Shown: positions 55,521 to 64,000 of the stretch, in pieces
Position numbering within the stretch: the stretch's first letter is position 1
How the letters are laid out: the number at the start of each line of letters is the position of its first letter
Assembly: GCF_030409805.1 (NCBI RefSeq)
Contig: NZ_JAUFQP010000010.1
Location: 811,001 to 875,000 of the forward strand
Reading direction: 5' to 3'
DNA from: Algibacter miyuki
GTDB lineage: Bacteria; Bacteroidota; Bacteroidia; Flavobacteriales; Flavobacteriaceae
DNA: 64,000 nt
Notes under the pieces: model-generated
Database searches by the model: none
The model's input: the letters and a program-made list of their open reading frames with translations, nothing else
Told to the model about the DNA's origin: nothing
Made by a program: the position numbers and the translations under genes

Positions 55521-57956
55521 TTGAAAAAAACTACCAAATTATTATTGTTACTCGTTGCAACAATAATACTGTCGTGTAACTCGGCAAAAAAGACAGCAGA
55601 AGCCGACGCACAGAAAAAAGCCTTCGCTGCAAAAAAAGCACAAGCTGACAAGTTGAAAAAACAACAAATACAGCCCTACTCAAAAATAGTAACCAAAGAA
55701 GCTAAAACGGATGATGGTTTATTTAAAATTCATCAAATAAAAGATAATTTTTTATACGAAATTCCAGATTCACTTTTCGATAGAGAAATGCTTATGGTAA
55801 CTCGTATTGCTAAAACAGCTAGCCAACTTGGTTTTGGTGGTGGTAAAGAAAACACTCAAGTGTTACGCTGGGAAAAGAAAGATAAAAAAGTATTACTACG
55901 CGTGGTATCTCATAAGGTTGTGGCCGATAAGTCACTTCCGATTTATGAAGCTGTAGTGAATTCTAATTTCGAACCTATTTTATATACGTTCCCAATAAAA
56001 GCATTCAGCAAAGATTCTACAGCAACCGTAATTGATGTTACAGATTTATACAAAAAAGATGTCAACTCTCTCGGCCTTAGCCTTAGAACAAAAAAACAAT
56101 ATAAAGCAACCCGCTTAGATGATAGCAAATCGTATATCGAATCGATAAAAAGTTACCCTTTAAATATTGAAGCACGCCATATAAAAACATATTATGCTTC
56201 AGCGCCACCTTCGAACACAAGTTTAGGAACTATTGGTGTTGAAATTAACAACTCTATGGTTTTACTGCCTAAAAACCCAATGAAACGCAGATATTTCGAT
56301 GAGCGTGTAGGATGGTTTACAAGTAATCAAGTTGATTATGGTTTAGAAGTTCAAAAGAGTAAAAAATTAACTTACCTAGACCGTTGGAGATTAGAAGTTA
56401 AAGATGAAGATTTAGAAAAATTTAAGCGTGGTGAACTGGTTGAGCCTAAAAAACAAATTATCTATTACGTAGATAGAGCCACACCTGTTAAATGGAGAAA
56501 ATATATCAAACAAGGTATCGAAGATTGGCAAGTTGCTTTTGAAGCTGCTGGTTTCAAAAATGCCATAATCGCGTTAGATCCACCAACTGTAGAAGAAGAT
56601 CCAGAATGGACTCCTGAAGATGTACGTTATTCTGTGGTGCGTTATTTAGCTTCTCCAATACCAAATGCTAATGGCCCACACGTAAGCGATCCAAGATCTG
56701 GAGAAATATTAGAATCGGATATCAACTGGTATCACAATGTAATGAGTTTAGTAAATGGATGGTTCTTCACTCAAACAGCAGCTGCAAATATCGATGCCCA
56801 AAATTCTGAATTCACAGACGAAGTTATGGGAGAACTTATTCGTTTTGTATCCTCTCACGAGGTTGGCCATACTTTAGGTTTACCACACAACATGGGAAGT
56901 AGTGCTGCTTATAAAGTTGAAGATTTACGCGACCCGGAATTCACAAATAAATATGGTACCGCTCCTTCTATTATGGATTATGCGCGTTTTAACTACATCG
57001 CTCAACCCGAAGATAAAGGTGTGTCGCTTTTCCCAAACATTGGGGTTTACGATAAATACTCTATTGCTTGGGGATACAAACCTATTTTAGACAAAACTGC
57101 TGAAGAAGAAAAAGAAACTTTAGACAGTTGGATTATGGCGCATAACGGAGATCCGCTATACCGATTTGGAAAACAACAAGGAGAAACAATCGATCCTAGC
57201 TCACAAACTGAAGATTTAGGAGATGATGCTGTTTTAGCAAGTACTTACGGTATTAAAAACCTAAAACGCGTGGTACCAAACTTAATTGAATGGACTACCA
57301 AAAACACATCAGATTACGACGATTTAGAAAACATGTACGGACATGTATATTCTCAGTTCAACCGTTATATGGGGCATGTCGCTAATAACATTGGTGGTAT
57401 TTATGAAAACTACAAAACTGCCGATCAAGAAGGTGCAGTTTATAGCCATGTTGATAAAGCACATCAGAAAAAATGTTTACTATTCATAAATGAACAATTA
57501 TTCGAAACACCACAATGGTTAATAAATCCTGAAATAACTAATAAAATTGAATCTTCAGGAAGTATTAAGCGCCTCAACACACTTCAAGTACGAACCTTAA
57601 ATAACATTTTAAGCGCTAGTAGAATGGAACGTATGATTGAAAACGAATCGCTTAACGGAAACAACGCTTACCAATTAACCTCGATGATGCGTGACTTAAG
57701 AAACGGCGTTTGGAAAGAACTAAATACGGGTAGAAATATTGATACCTATAAAAGAAACTTACAACGTGATTACATTAACAGATTAGCTTTTTTAATGACA
57801 TCAAAAGGCAACTCGGACATCAAAGCTATTGCCCGTGCCGAACTGAATACATTAAGAAGCCTTGTGCGCTCACGTATTGGATCTAGAAATGCAATAACCA
57901 ATATTCACCTTAGAGATATTGCTAAAAACATCAATCAAGTTCTTGATCCGAAATAA
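55521..57956 (+). CDS. zinc-dependent metalloprotease, DUF5117/DUF5118 type, lipoprotein
   Basis: 811-residue envelope protease starting with TTG. It has a lipobox (IILSCN, Cys19), N-terminal DUF5118 and DUF5117 beta domains, and a metzincin-type catalytic domain with HEVGHTLGLPHN (about 455-466): three zinc ligands and the catalytic Glu. A DUF4953-like C-terminal part with several helices ends the protein. The family is common in Bacteroidetes, with substrates unknown. A terminator lies about 24 bp after the stop. Confidence 0.92.
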   Translation: MKKTTKLLLLLVATIILSCNSAKKTAEADAQKKAFAAKKAQADKLKKQQIQPYSKIVTKEAKTDDGLFKIHQIKDNFLYEIPDSLFDREMLMVTRIAKTASQLGFGGGKENTQVLRWEKKDKKVLLRVVSHKVVADKSLPIYEAVVNSNFEPILYTFPIKAFSKDSTATVIDVTDLYKKDVNSLGLSLRTKKQYKATRLDDSKSYIESIKSYPLNIEARHIKTYYASAPPSNTSLGTIGVEINNSMVLLPKNPMKRRYFDERVGWFTSNQVDYGLEVQKSKKLTYLDRWRLEVKDEDLEKFKRGELVEPKKQIIYYVDRATPVKWRKYIKQGIEDWQVAFEAAGFKNAIIALDPPTVEEDPEWTPEDVRYSVVRYLASPIPNANGPHVSDPRSGEILESDINWYHNVMSLVNGWFFTQTAAANIDAQNSEFTDEVMGELIRFVSSHEVGHTLGLPHNMGSSAAYKVEDLRDPEFTNKYGTAPSIMDYARFNYIAQPEDKGVSLFPNIGVYDKYSIAWGYKPILDKTAEEEKETLDSWIMAHNGDPLYRFGKQQGETIDPSSQTEDLGDDAVLASTYGIKNLKRVVPNLIEWTTKNTSDYDDLENMYGHVYSQFNRYMGHVANNIGGIYENYKTADQEGAVYSHVDKAHQKKCLLFINEQLFETPQWLINPEITNKIESSGSIKRLNTLQVRTLNNILSASRMERMIENESLNGNNAYQLTSMMRDLRNGVWKELNTGRNIDTYKRNLQRDYINRLAFLMTSKGNSDIKAIARAELNTLRSLVRSRIGSRNAITNIHLRDIAKNINQVLDPK

Positions 57957-57979
57957 GAATTTCAAAACACATATTTACT

Positions 57980-58013
57980 AAAAAAGGGCTTCCATAACAG
58001 GAAGCCTTTTTTT
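57980..58013 (+). terminator. rho-independent terminator after the metalloprotease
   Basis: Stem of AAAAAAGGGCTTCC (57980-57993) with GGAAGCCTTTTTTT (58000-58013), one mismatch, and a 6-nt loop followed by T residues. Confidence 0.85.
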
Positions 58014-58102
58014 GTTAAAAGCAAGTTAAACTAAAAACCGCCTTTAAACCTTTTTGAAATGCACAAGTCCTAGAAGCAAATAATCTTTAAAACTTAAACA
58101 AC

Positions 58103-58573
58103 ATGAAAAAATTAATAATTATCGCTTTAGCATTCATCGGATTACAAGCAACAGCACAAAGAAATCAAGGCGGACCAAAAAACCATGATAGAGGAGATAA
58201 AATGATGACACTTACTCCTGAAGAAATGGCAACATTGCAAACTAAAAAAATGACTCTAGAATTAGATTTAGATGAAGGACAGCAGTCTAAAATTCTAAAA
58301 ATAAATTTAGAAAATGCCATTAACCGAAAAGCTAAAATGGACGAACGCAAAGCGAACAAAGAAGCTGAAAATACTGAAAAGCCTTCAAAAGAAGATCGTG
58401 TAAAAATGATGAATGACATGCTTGACCACAAGATAGCGGAAAAAGCAAAAATGAAAAAGATTTTAAACGCCGATCAATATGAAAAATGGGTAAAATCTCA
58501 AGAAAAAAGAGACCATAAAAAACGTGGTGGCAAAAAAGGAGATAGAAAAAATAAAGACCACAAAAAAGATTAA
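58103..58573 (+). CDS. Spy/CpxP-like periplasmic helical protein with basic tail
   Basis: 156 residues: signal peptide 1-18 (ending QATAQ), then a mostly helical, Lys/Glu-rich body with an LTLDEGQQ-like segment (ELDLDEGQQSKILKINLE) and Met-rich helices (VKMMNDMLDHKIAEK), as in Spy/CpxP LTXXQ-type or DUF4890 proteins. The last ~22 residues are strongly basic. Spy-like proteins are periplasmic chaperones; that role is inferred from pattern only. Confidence 0.75.
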   Translation: MKKLIIIALAFIGLQATAQRNQGGPKNHDRGDKMMTLTPEEMATLQTKKMTLELDLDEGQQSKILKINLENAINRKAKMDERKANKEAENTEKPSKEDRVKMMNDMLDHKIAEKAKMKKILNADQYEKWVKSQEKRDHKKRGGKKGDRKNKDHKKD

Positions 58574-58607
58574 AAACTTTGTTTGATTGATTACTATTTG
58601 TTAGTTA

Positions 58608-58641
58608 AAAAGGGCTTTTCTATAATTAGAAAAGCCCTTTT
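58608..58641. terminator. bidirectional terminator between the Spy-like gene and hemL
   Basis: Perfect 15-bp stem AAAAGGGCTTTTCTA (58608-58622) and TAGAAAAGCCCTTTT (58627-58641) with a 4-nt loop, and A/T runs on both sides. Confidence 0.88.
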
Positions 58642-58677
58642 ATTTTATATAAACTCGAAAAAAAATATCGAATGGTT

Positions 58678-59964
58678 TTATAATGTTTTAGCAACAGTAT
58701 CTACGGCTGCTATGGTAAAATCTAAATCGTCGTAGCTTAAAGCTTCTGTTATAAACCAAGTTTCAAACGCACTTGGTGCAATATATACCCCAGCATTTAA
58801 CAACCCGTGAAAAAATGCTTTAAACGTATCATTGTTTCCGTTAGCTGCTGTTTTAAAATCGACGACCTCTGCACCGTCAAAATGCACAGAAATCATAGAA
58901 CCTACACGGTTTATAGTATGTACAATTTTATTATCATCTAAAACCTTTGCTATTCCTTTATGCAGGTAAGCTGTTTTTTCAGCTAAGCTTGTAAATATTT
59001 CACTTTGGTTATTCAGCTCAGTTAACATAGACAAACCAGCAGCCATAGCTAATGGGTTTCCACTCAAAGTTCCTGCTTGATACACAGGACCAAGAGGCGC
59101 TAGATAATTCATAATTTCATTTCGTGCAGCAAAAGCTCCAACAGGTAAACCTCCACCTATCACTTTTCCAAAGCACACAATATCGGCCTTAATATTAAAC
59201 AATTCTTGAGCGCCACCTTTTGCTAATCTAAAGCCCGTCATCACCTCGTCAAAAATCAATAAAATCGAATGGGCATCACATAGATCACGTAGTGCTTTTA
59301 AAAAGCCTTCCTTAGGAGGAATACAGCCCATATTTCCAGCAACTGGCTCAATAATAATACAAGCAACTTCATTTTCATTAGCTTCAACCAAAGCTTTCAC
59401 ACTTTCTATATCGTTGTAATTCGCCATTAAAGTATCTTGAGCTGTTCCCGCCGTAACACCTGGACTATTAGGTGTTCCGAAAGTACTAGCACCACTACCC
59501 GCTTGAATTAAAAACGAATCGGAATGCCCATGATAGCAACCCGCAAATTTTATTATTTTATCTTTCCCAGTAAAACCACGTGCCAAGCGTACCGCACTCA
59601 TACAAGCCTCCGTTCCTGAGTTTACAAAACGTATTTTATCAATATTTGGCACCATAGAAACTGCTAATTCTGCAATTTGAGTTTCTATTTCTGTTGGCAT
59701 TCCAAAGGAGGTTCCTTTTTTTGCTTTTTCAATAACCGCATTTACTACAGGCTCGTGTGCGTGCCCTAAAATCATAGGTCCCCAAGAATTAATATAATCA
59801 ATTAATCGGTTTCCATCTTCATCATATAAATAGGCTCCTTTAGCTTCTTTTACAAAAATGGGTGTTCCGCCAACACCTTTAAATGCGCGAACTGGAGAAT
59901 TTACACCACCAGGAATTACTTTTTCGGCCTCAGCAAACAAGGCGCTACTTCGTTTATAAATCAT
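58678..59964 (-). CDS. hemL: glutamate-1-semialdehyde 2,1-aminomutase
   Basis: PLP enzyme that makes 5-aminolevulinate for haem by the C5 pathway. The 428 residues have the family N-terminus ([16 protein letters not shown]), [14 protein letters not shown], the Asp in FDEVMTGFR and the PLP-binding Lys in [13 protein letters not shown]. Length and motifs are complete. It starts 5 bp after the glucosaminidase gene, so they are likely cotranscribed. Confidence 0.96.
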   Translation of the reverse strand: MIYKRSSALFAEAEKVIPGGVNSPVRAFKGVGGTPIFVKEAKGAYLYDEDGNRLIDYINSWGPMILGHAHEPVVNAVIEKAKKGTSFGMPTEIETQIAELAVSMVPNIDKIRFVNSGTEACMSAVRLARGFTGKDKIIKFAGCYHGHSDSFLIQAGSGASTFGTPNSPGVTAGTAQDTLMANYNDIESVKALVEANENEVACIIIEPVAGNMGCIPPKEGFLKALRDLCDAHSILLIFDEVMTGFRLAKGGAQELFNIKADIVCFGKVIGGGLPVGAFAARNEIMNYLAPLGPVYQAGTLSGNPLAMAAGLSMLTELNNQSEIFTSLAEKTAYLHKGIAKVLDDNKIVHTINRVGSMISVHFDGAEVVDFKTAANGNNDTFKAFFHGLLNAGVYIAPSAFETWFITEALSYDDLDFTIAAVDTVAKTL

Positions 59965-59969
59965 ATGTC

Positions 59970-60800
59970 TTAATTTGGACTCACTTGCAGTTCTTGTCCT
60001 ATATTTATGTTATTATCTTTTAAATTATTTAGTGTTTTTAACTGGTCTACACTAAGTCCGTAGATTTTAGAAATGTAATACAACGTATCCCCTTTAACCA
60101 CAATATGACTTTCGCCCGCTGCAAATCTTTTTGAATCTAAATCATTTGGCTTTAAATCAGGATTAGATGGACGATATAATTCTGCCGTTTTCCCATTAGC
60201 ACCATCATACTCATCCAAATCGTAACGTTCAATTAAACTAATTAATTTGTTCGGATATTTTGGGTCGGTAGCATATCCTGCCGATTTCAATCCCTTGGCC
60301 CAGCCTTTATAATCGGTTGATTTCAACTTAAACAGTCCGGCGTAACGTTTTCTTTGCGTTAAAAACAAAGAATGGTCGCGAAATGAATATTTAGCATCTA
60401 CATATTTTCTAAAACATTCTTGTTCCTCATCATCATCATGATAGATTCTCGCCCCTGTCCATTCGTGACATTTTATTCCAAAATGATTATTAGCTTCTGT
60501 AGACAAACGCCCGTTTCCAGAACCCGATTCTAGAATACCTTGTGCCAACGTGATACTTGCCGGAATACCGTAAAGTGACATTTCGTTTTTAGCAACATCA
60601 GCATACGTATCAATATATTCTTCGGTTGCCGATGCGTAAGTTTTTGTTATTGGTGAAATTGTTTTTTCTGCTTTAGTTTCTTCAACCTTTTTTACAACAC
60701 GTTCAGTTTTAGGATGTCTTTTTTTCGTTACAATCGCTTTTTTCGATTTACAACTAAACAGCACAAAACCTAAACATAATAACACTAAAATCTTATTCAT
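59970..60800 (-). CDS. glucosaminidase-LysM lipoprotein
   Basis: Cell-wall hydrolase of 276 residues from the ATG at 60800 (the frame also runs to a TTG at 60812). Lipobox VLFSC (Cys17), a basic linker, then a glucosaminidase domain (about 60-200) with catalytic Glu in [12 protein letters not shown] and NHFGIKC, and a C-terminal LysM domain (about 225-275, [17 protein letters not shown]). It cuts the glycan backbone of peptidoglycan, probably at the outer membrane's inner face. It follows the PLP enzyme closely and precedes hemL by 5 bp. Confidence 0.92.
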   Translation of the reverse strand: MNKILVLLCLGFVLFSCKSKKAIVTKKRHPKTERVVKKVEETKAEKTISPITKTYASATEEYIDTYADVAKNEMSLYGIPASITLAQGILESGSGNGRLSTEANNHFGIKCHEWTGARIYHDDDEEQECFRKYVDAKYSFRDHSLFLTQRKRYAGLFKLKSTDYKGWAKGLKSAGYATDPKYPNKLISLIERYDLDEYDGANGKTAELYRPSNPDLKPNDLDSKRFAAGESHIVVKGDTLYYISKIYGLSVDQLKTLNNLKDNNINIGQELQVSPN

Positions 60801-60804
60801 TTCT

Positions 60805-61716
60805 TTATTCAATTAATGGTAAATTCTTTTTTTTCAAAACAGTATTCATACCTGATATACCTTGTAAGCCCCCTGTATGAATTGCTAATATTTTCGATCC
60901 TTTCGGGAAATAGTTTTTCTGAATTAAATCGGCAATTCCAAACATCATCTTTCCTGTATAAACAGGATCTAAAGCAATATTATTGGTTACTTTAAACTCA
61001 TTTATAAAACTGACTAATTCGGGATTTATTTTTGCATAACCACCAAAATGATAATCCGTAATTAAACTCCAATTAGTTTGGTTTGCAAATTTACTAATAT
61101 CTTGTTGTAAAAAGTCACCTTTTAGTGCAGGAAAACCTAAAATTTGTTGGCTTTTTTCTGAACTATTAATAAGGCCAGAAATAGTTCCGCCAGTTCCAAC
61201 AGCGCAACATATATAATCAAAGTCAGCATCTTGAGGTGTTAAAATTTCCTCGCACCCTCTAATGGCAGATGTATTTGTACCGCCTTCCGGAATAAAATAA
61301 GCTTTCTGAAACTCGGCTTCTAAAGATTTTAAAAACCCTGGAGTTGTTTTATTTCCGTAGGCTTCACGAGAAATAAATCTGAATTCCATACCGCAAGATT
61401 GTGCATAACTTAATGTAGCATTACCGACGATTTTATTAGCTAATTCTTCGCCACGAATAACACCTACTGTTTTAAAACCGAATAATTGCCCTGCAGAAGC
61501 CACTGCCGCAATATGGTTGGAATATGCGCCACCAAAAGTAACCAAGGTTTTTAAGCCTTGCTTCTCAGCCTCTATTAAGTTGTATTTTAATTTGCGGTAT
61601 TTATTACCCGATACAAAGGGGTGAATGGCATCTTCTCGTTTCAAACACAGAGTTACGCCACTGTTTTTAGGCGTTTTAATCTGTTCGTTTAGACTGTTTT
61701 CGAGTTGAAAAATCAT
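60805..61716 (-). CDS. 1-aminocyclopropane-1-carboxylate deaminase / D-cysteine desulfhydrase-like PLP enzyme
   Basis: 303-residue fold-type II PLP enzyme. The Schiff-base Lys lies in SGNKYRKLKYN, with the catalytic Ser in GGAYSNHIAAVA and the PLP-phosphate loop in GTGGTISGL. This is the ACC deaminase / D-cysteine desulfhydrase group; in non-plant-associated bacteria the D-cysteine activity is more likely, but sequence alone does not settle it. It lies 4 bp downstream of the small HExxH protein gene on the same strand. Confidence 0.9.
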   Translation of the reverse strand: MIFQLENSLNEQIKTPKNSGVTLCLKREDAIHPFVSGNKYRKLKYNLIEAEKQGLKTLVTFGGAYSNHIAAVASAGQLFGFKTVGVIRGEELANKIVGNATLSYAQSCGMEFRFISREAYGNKTTPGFLKSLEAEFQKAYFIPEGGTNTSAIRGCEEILTPQDADFDYICCAVGTGGTISGLINSSEKSQQILGFPALKGDFLQQDISKFANQTNWSLITDYHFGGYAKINPELVSFINEFKVTNNIALDPVYTGKMMFGIADLIQKNYFPKGSKILAIHTGGLQGISGMNTVLKKKNLPLIE

Positions 61717-61720
61717 AACT

Positions 61721-62044
61721 TCAAAGATACTTTAAAAATCCCCAAAACGGACGTTGTTTTAAATAATCTAGCGTCGATTCGTTGGAATACGCTTCCTTTT
61801 CAAACGAAATATTTTTATACGCCATGTGCCACTTTTTATACTGAAACAAGCGGTATATAAATTCGAGAACATACCACATATAAAACGGGATAACCAATAA
61901 CTCTAACTGCTGTTTTAAATGAATTTTCTCATGATTAACCAAAACCGTATTTGTAGTCATAGATTGCTGTTTCAAAAAGATAAACGGAAAAAGTGTGACA
62001 CCTGCATACCCTTTTGGAACTATATATTTTGAAATAAAAATCAT
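61721..62044 (-). CDS. small membrane-associated protein with HExxH motif
   Basis: 107 residues. An N-terminal amphipathic part is followed by NHEKIHLKQQLELL, then a hydrophobic stretch (LLVIPFYMWYVLEFIYRLF, about 50-68), and EKEAYSNE further on. HEKIH fits the zinc motif HExxH, and the later Glu residues could give the third ligand, as in M48/M56 gluzincins, here in a minimal form. I recall similar unannotated proteins in other Flavobacteriaceae. Protease activity is a hypothesis. It is followed after 4 bp by the PLP enzyme gene. Confidence 0.8.
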   Translation of the reverse strand: MIFISKYIVPKGYAGVTLFPFIFLKQQSMTTNTVLVNHEKIHLKQQLELLVIPFYMWYVLEFIYRLFQYKKWHMAYKNISFEKEAYSNESTLDYLKQRPFWGFLKYL

Positions 62045-62111
62045 AAGTTATGCGCCTCAAAAATCAAACCAATTTATGACAATTTTAGAAAACATTAATT
62101 TCATTTTACAT

Positions 62112-62119
62112 TATCTTTG
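62112..62119 (+). promoter_or_regulatory. -7 box close to the DUF5522 gene start
   Basis: TATCTTTG matches TAnnTTTG and ends 6 nt before the ATG at 62126. Transcription would start at or next to the start codon. No -33 TTG is evident. Confidence 0.45.
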
Positions 62120-62125
62120 TTTACT

Positions 62126-62290
62126 ATGAAAAAAATAATTCCTATTGAAGAAGGCGATTTTTACTGGACCCCCGAAGGTTACCGTTGTTTTACCGCCCAA
62201 TATTTACTAAAAAGGGAATATTGTTGCGAAAGCGGTTGCCGACATTGTCCTTATGGTTTTAATAAAAAAAGCAATTCAACTAAAGCATAA
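62126..62290 (+). CDS. DUF5522-type small Cys-rich protein
   Basis: 54 residues from ATG at 62126 to TAA at 62288-62290. The protein begins MKKIIPIEEGDFYWTPEGYR and carries the Cys cluster YCCESGCRHCPYGF (Cys33, 34, 38, 41, plus Cys21), which matches the DUF5522 pattern and suggests zinc or iron-sulfur binding. Function is unknown. It has its own promoter-like box and stands alone on the plus strand, divergent from the small HExxH protein. Confidence 0.85.
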   Translation: MKKIIPIEEGDFYWTPEGYRCFTAQYLLKREYCCESGCRHCPYGFNKKSNSTKA

Positions 62291-62412
62291 GCACTTAAAG
62301 CGGTTTATTGGTACGATTGTTGATGCTATTAATTACCAAGACAAACTTAAAAATCAAAACTATATTGATTAAAAAAGATGTAAACTAAAAAATAAATTTA
62401 ACACCCTTCCTT

Positions 62413-62970
62413 ATGAAAACATTATTAAAAACACTGCCGCTACTTGCCTTACTACTAGTAATAACATCGTGTAGTTCGGTAAAAGTTGCCGCCGATTACG
62501 ACAAAGAAGCCAACTTTAATAATTACAAAACCTTTGCTTTTTTTAAAACAGGTATTGATAAAGCTGAAATTAGTGACTTAGATAAACGCCGTATTTTACG
62601 TGCTATCGAAGCCGAACTTACAGCAAAAGGGTTCACAAAATCGGAAAACCCAGACTTACTTATTAGTTTATTCACCAAAGCAAGTCAACGTGTTGATGTT
62701 TACAATAATTCTTGGGGCATGGGCGCTTGGGGCTGGGGTGGTTATGGTAATTTTCGTCCAGGTTGGGGCTGGGGTTACAACAATAGCCCAACAGTATCAA
62801 CCTCTACACAAGGTGTTTTATATATAGACCTTATTGATGCCGATAAAAAAGAATTGGTTTGGCAAGGTATGGGATCGGGGTATTTAACTCAAAAAATGGA
62901 GAAAAAAGACGAACGTATTAAGGAGTTTGTTGCTGAAATTATGGCGAAATATCCACCAGAAGCGAAATAG
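62413..62970 (+). CDS. DUF4136 lipoprotein
   Basis: 185-residue lipoprotein with lipobox VITSC (Cys20), then a DUF4136 domain: DYDKEANFNNYKTFAFF, a helix with RRILRAIEAELTAKGF, and LISLFTKASQR. A Trp/Gly-rich insert at about 99-120 (WGMGAWGWGGYGN and GWGWGYNN) precedes the second half with VLYIDLIDADKKELVWQG. The family is common in Bacteroidetes envelopes, function unknown. The upstream 122-bp gap shows nothing definite. Confidence 0.9.
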   Translation: MKTLLKTLPLLALLLVITSCSSVKVAADYDKEANFNNYKTFAFFKTGIDKAEISDLDKRRILRAIEAELTAKGFTKSENPDLLISLFTKASQRVDVYNNSWGMGAWGWGGYGNFRPGWGWGYNNSPTVSTSTQGVLYIDLIDADKKELVWQGMGSGYLTQKMEKKDERIKEFVAEIMAKYPPEAK

Positions 62971-62987
62971 AAAATTTATATTTTTAG

Positions 62988-63020
62988 AAAAAGCGATTCA
63001 TTTATTTTGAATCGCTTTTT
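62988..63020. terminator. terminator overlapping the end of the TPR gene
   Basis: Perfect 13-bp stem AAAAAGCGATTCA (62988-63000) and TGAATCGCTTTTT (63008-63020) with a 7-nt loop. It lies 17 bp after the DUF4136 stop and overlaps the last codons of the convergent TPR gene. Confidence 0.8.
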
Positions 63021-64000
63021 TTATTAATTAAATCTATATAGTTCATTGACTGCTGTTTCCAAATTTCAGCTTCGGAAGACTCTGAAAACATTGAATAAAT
63101 AGCATATGCTTTCTTAAAATAATTAAGACTAACTCCTTTTTCAACTCGTGACTCATGGTAGCTCTGCCCTAATAAAAAGTAAATATTAGCTTCAATCATT
63201 TTGAGATCATACTTATCTTTTAACAAATCAGATGCTTGGTTTTTAATTAAATTTTCTAATAATAAAATACAATCATTATAGCGTCTTCCTTGTCTTAAAA
63301 CCTTTCCCAAGGAATAATAAGACCCAAGATATTTAACACGATATCGACTAGGGGAAATTTTAAATAAGTTATCAAAAATTTTCACTCCAATATTTACATG
63401 AAAACTAGCCAATTCATTATCATTTAACTCATACAATACTTCACCGTAATTAAGATGAATACCTGCATAAATTTCTGCAAATCTTGCTGATGTATTCCCA
63501 ACTGGATCTCCCAGAATTTTTAAGGTTTTTTGAAATGAGTCTTTTGCATTCTCAAAATCATTTTGATTCTTATATATATTTCCTAAATTACTATAACAAG
63601 AAACGAAATGCAATTTAGTGTCAATTTCATTAGCAAAATCTAAAGTCTTAAATATATCTATAGCTTTCAAACTAAATGCTATTGCCTTATCAGACTCTCG
63701 GATATGGCCATAAGTTACAGCAAAATTCATATAGATTTTTGCTAAATCGCTTACATATTTATCGTAATCTAAATCCACCAGTTTCTCTCTTAGATTTAAC
63801 GCCCTTTTATAAAACTCAATAGCTTTTAAATACTTTGATTTTTCTTTCTCTATAATTCCTAAGCTACTATATATATAACTCAAATTCCACAAATCTTCAG
63901 CACTTTTTGATTCAACATCCCCATAAAATACAATTGAATCCTTGTAACATTGAGTAGCCTTTAAGTGATCTCCATTATGATAATAAACACCTCCCAAGCT
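63002..64000 (-). CDS. TPR-repeat protein, N-terminus beyond the window edge
   Basis: At least 332 residues of tetratricopeptide repeats, e.g. ALNLREKLVDLDYDKY, KAIAFSLKAIDIFKTLDF and SNLGNIYKNQNDFENAKDSF. The frame is open to the right edge (SLGGVYYHNGDH), so the real start and any N-terminal domain are outside. Proteins of this shape in Bacteroidetes are often sensory or regulatory, or carry a CHAT or helix-turn-helix part, but nothing of that kind is visible here. The C-terminus ends in KKSDSK inside the terminator stem. Confidence 0.85.
   Translation of the reverse strand, partial: SLGGVYYHNGDHLKATQCYKDSIVFYGDVESKSAEDLWNLSYIYSSLGIIEKEKSKYLKAIEFYKRALNLREKLVDLDYDKYVSDLAKIYMNFAVTYGHIRESDKAIAFSLKAIDIFKTLDFANEIDTKLHFVSCYSNLGNIYKNQNDFENAKDSFQKTLKILGDPVGNTSARFAEIYAGIHLNYGEVLYELNDNELASFHVNIGVKIFDNLFKISPSRYRVKYLGSYYSLGKVLRQGRRYNDCILLLENLIKNQASDLLKDKYDLKMIEANIYFLLGQSYHESRVEKGVSLNYFKKAYAIYSMFSESSEAEIWKQQSMNYIDLINKKSDSK

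Noticed and set aside
1..64000. CRISPR arrays, insertion sequences, prophage or integrative-element borders
   Set aside because: No regularly spaced direct repeats, transposase or integrase genes, or tRNA-associated attachment sites were seen; gene order looks like core chromosome.

Overview
The window is a gene-dense, AT-rich stretch of a Bacteroidota chromosome, almost certainly from the family Flavobacteriaceae. The signs are the gliding genes gldB and gldC, a PorP/SprF protein with a PorE-like partner, type A and type B sorting domains of the type IX secretion system (T9SS), weak Shine-Dalgarno signals, and promoters of the Bacteroidetes form (TTG, about 19 bp, TAnnTTTG). No tRNA, rRNA, CRISPR array, insertion sequence or prophage is visible. 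Most genes are housekeeping genes in familiar flavobacterial order.

Layout. 1-6776 (minus): the start of the division and cell-wall (dcw) cluster, mraZ-rsmH-ftsL-ftsI-murE-mraY-murD, cut by the left edge. A three-box MraZ operator lies in front of it. 7074-8493 (plus): an alpha/beta hydrolase and the ribosome-assembly GTPase EngB. 8538-11799 (minus): a lone DppC-type permease and a tail-specific protease. 11962-16959 (plus): surE, a small membrane protein, lpxB, an NlpC/P60 lipoprotein and comEC. 16975-23270 (minus): a periplasmic thioredoxin, two POT peptide transporters and a DPP-IV-like peptidase, which together form a peptide-scavenging set. 23422-24738 (plus): class II HMG-CoA reductase. 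24752-35030 (minus): two large type B T9SS cargo proteins, PorP/SprF, a PorE-like OmpA protein, a HAD phosphatase and, last in the run, a secreted ubiquitin homologue fused to a type A T9SS sorting domain. 35087-41660 (minus): SDR oxidoreductase, M28 peptidase, pyruvate dehydrogenase E2 and E1-alpha, cytidine deaminase, gldC and gldB. 41755-43272 (plus): nadE and a NarL-type regulator that lacks the phospho-acceptor Asp. 43419-46223 (minus): dnaG and lipB. 46300-48272 (plus): cupin, alpha/beta hydrolase and an RluF-type pseudouridine synthase. 48329-51379 (minus): a small membrane protein, folD, ffh and a Pmp3-like protein. 51711-58573 (plus): lysS, an envelope protein, a zinc metalloprotease and a Spy-like protein. 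58678-62044 (minus): hemL, a glucosaminidase-LysM lipoprotein, a PLP-dependent deaminase and a small HExxH protein. 62126-62970 (plus): a DUF5522 protein and a DUF4136 lipoprotein. 63002-64000 (minus): a TPR protein cut by the right edge.

The most unusual item is the ubiquitin gene at 24752-25276. After a signal peptide, the predicted mature protein starts exactly at ubiquitin Met1. It aligns without gaps over 71 residues with about 63% identity to eukaryotic ubiquitin (my own count from memory of that sequence). It lacks the C-terminal LRGG and the Ile44 patch, and carries a T9SS sorting domain in place of a conjugation tail. No E1, E2, E3 or deubiquitinase is visible nearby, so a surface-displayed or released ubiquitin mimic is more likely than an intracellular conjugation system. 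Second-tier observations are the 10-bp-phased MraZ boxes, an inverted repeat over the pdhA promoter, the Glu-for-Asp receiver, a GC-rich foldable element upstream of lysS, and a minimal HExxH membrane protein.
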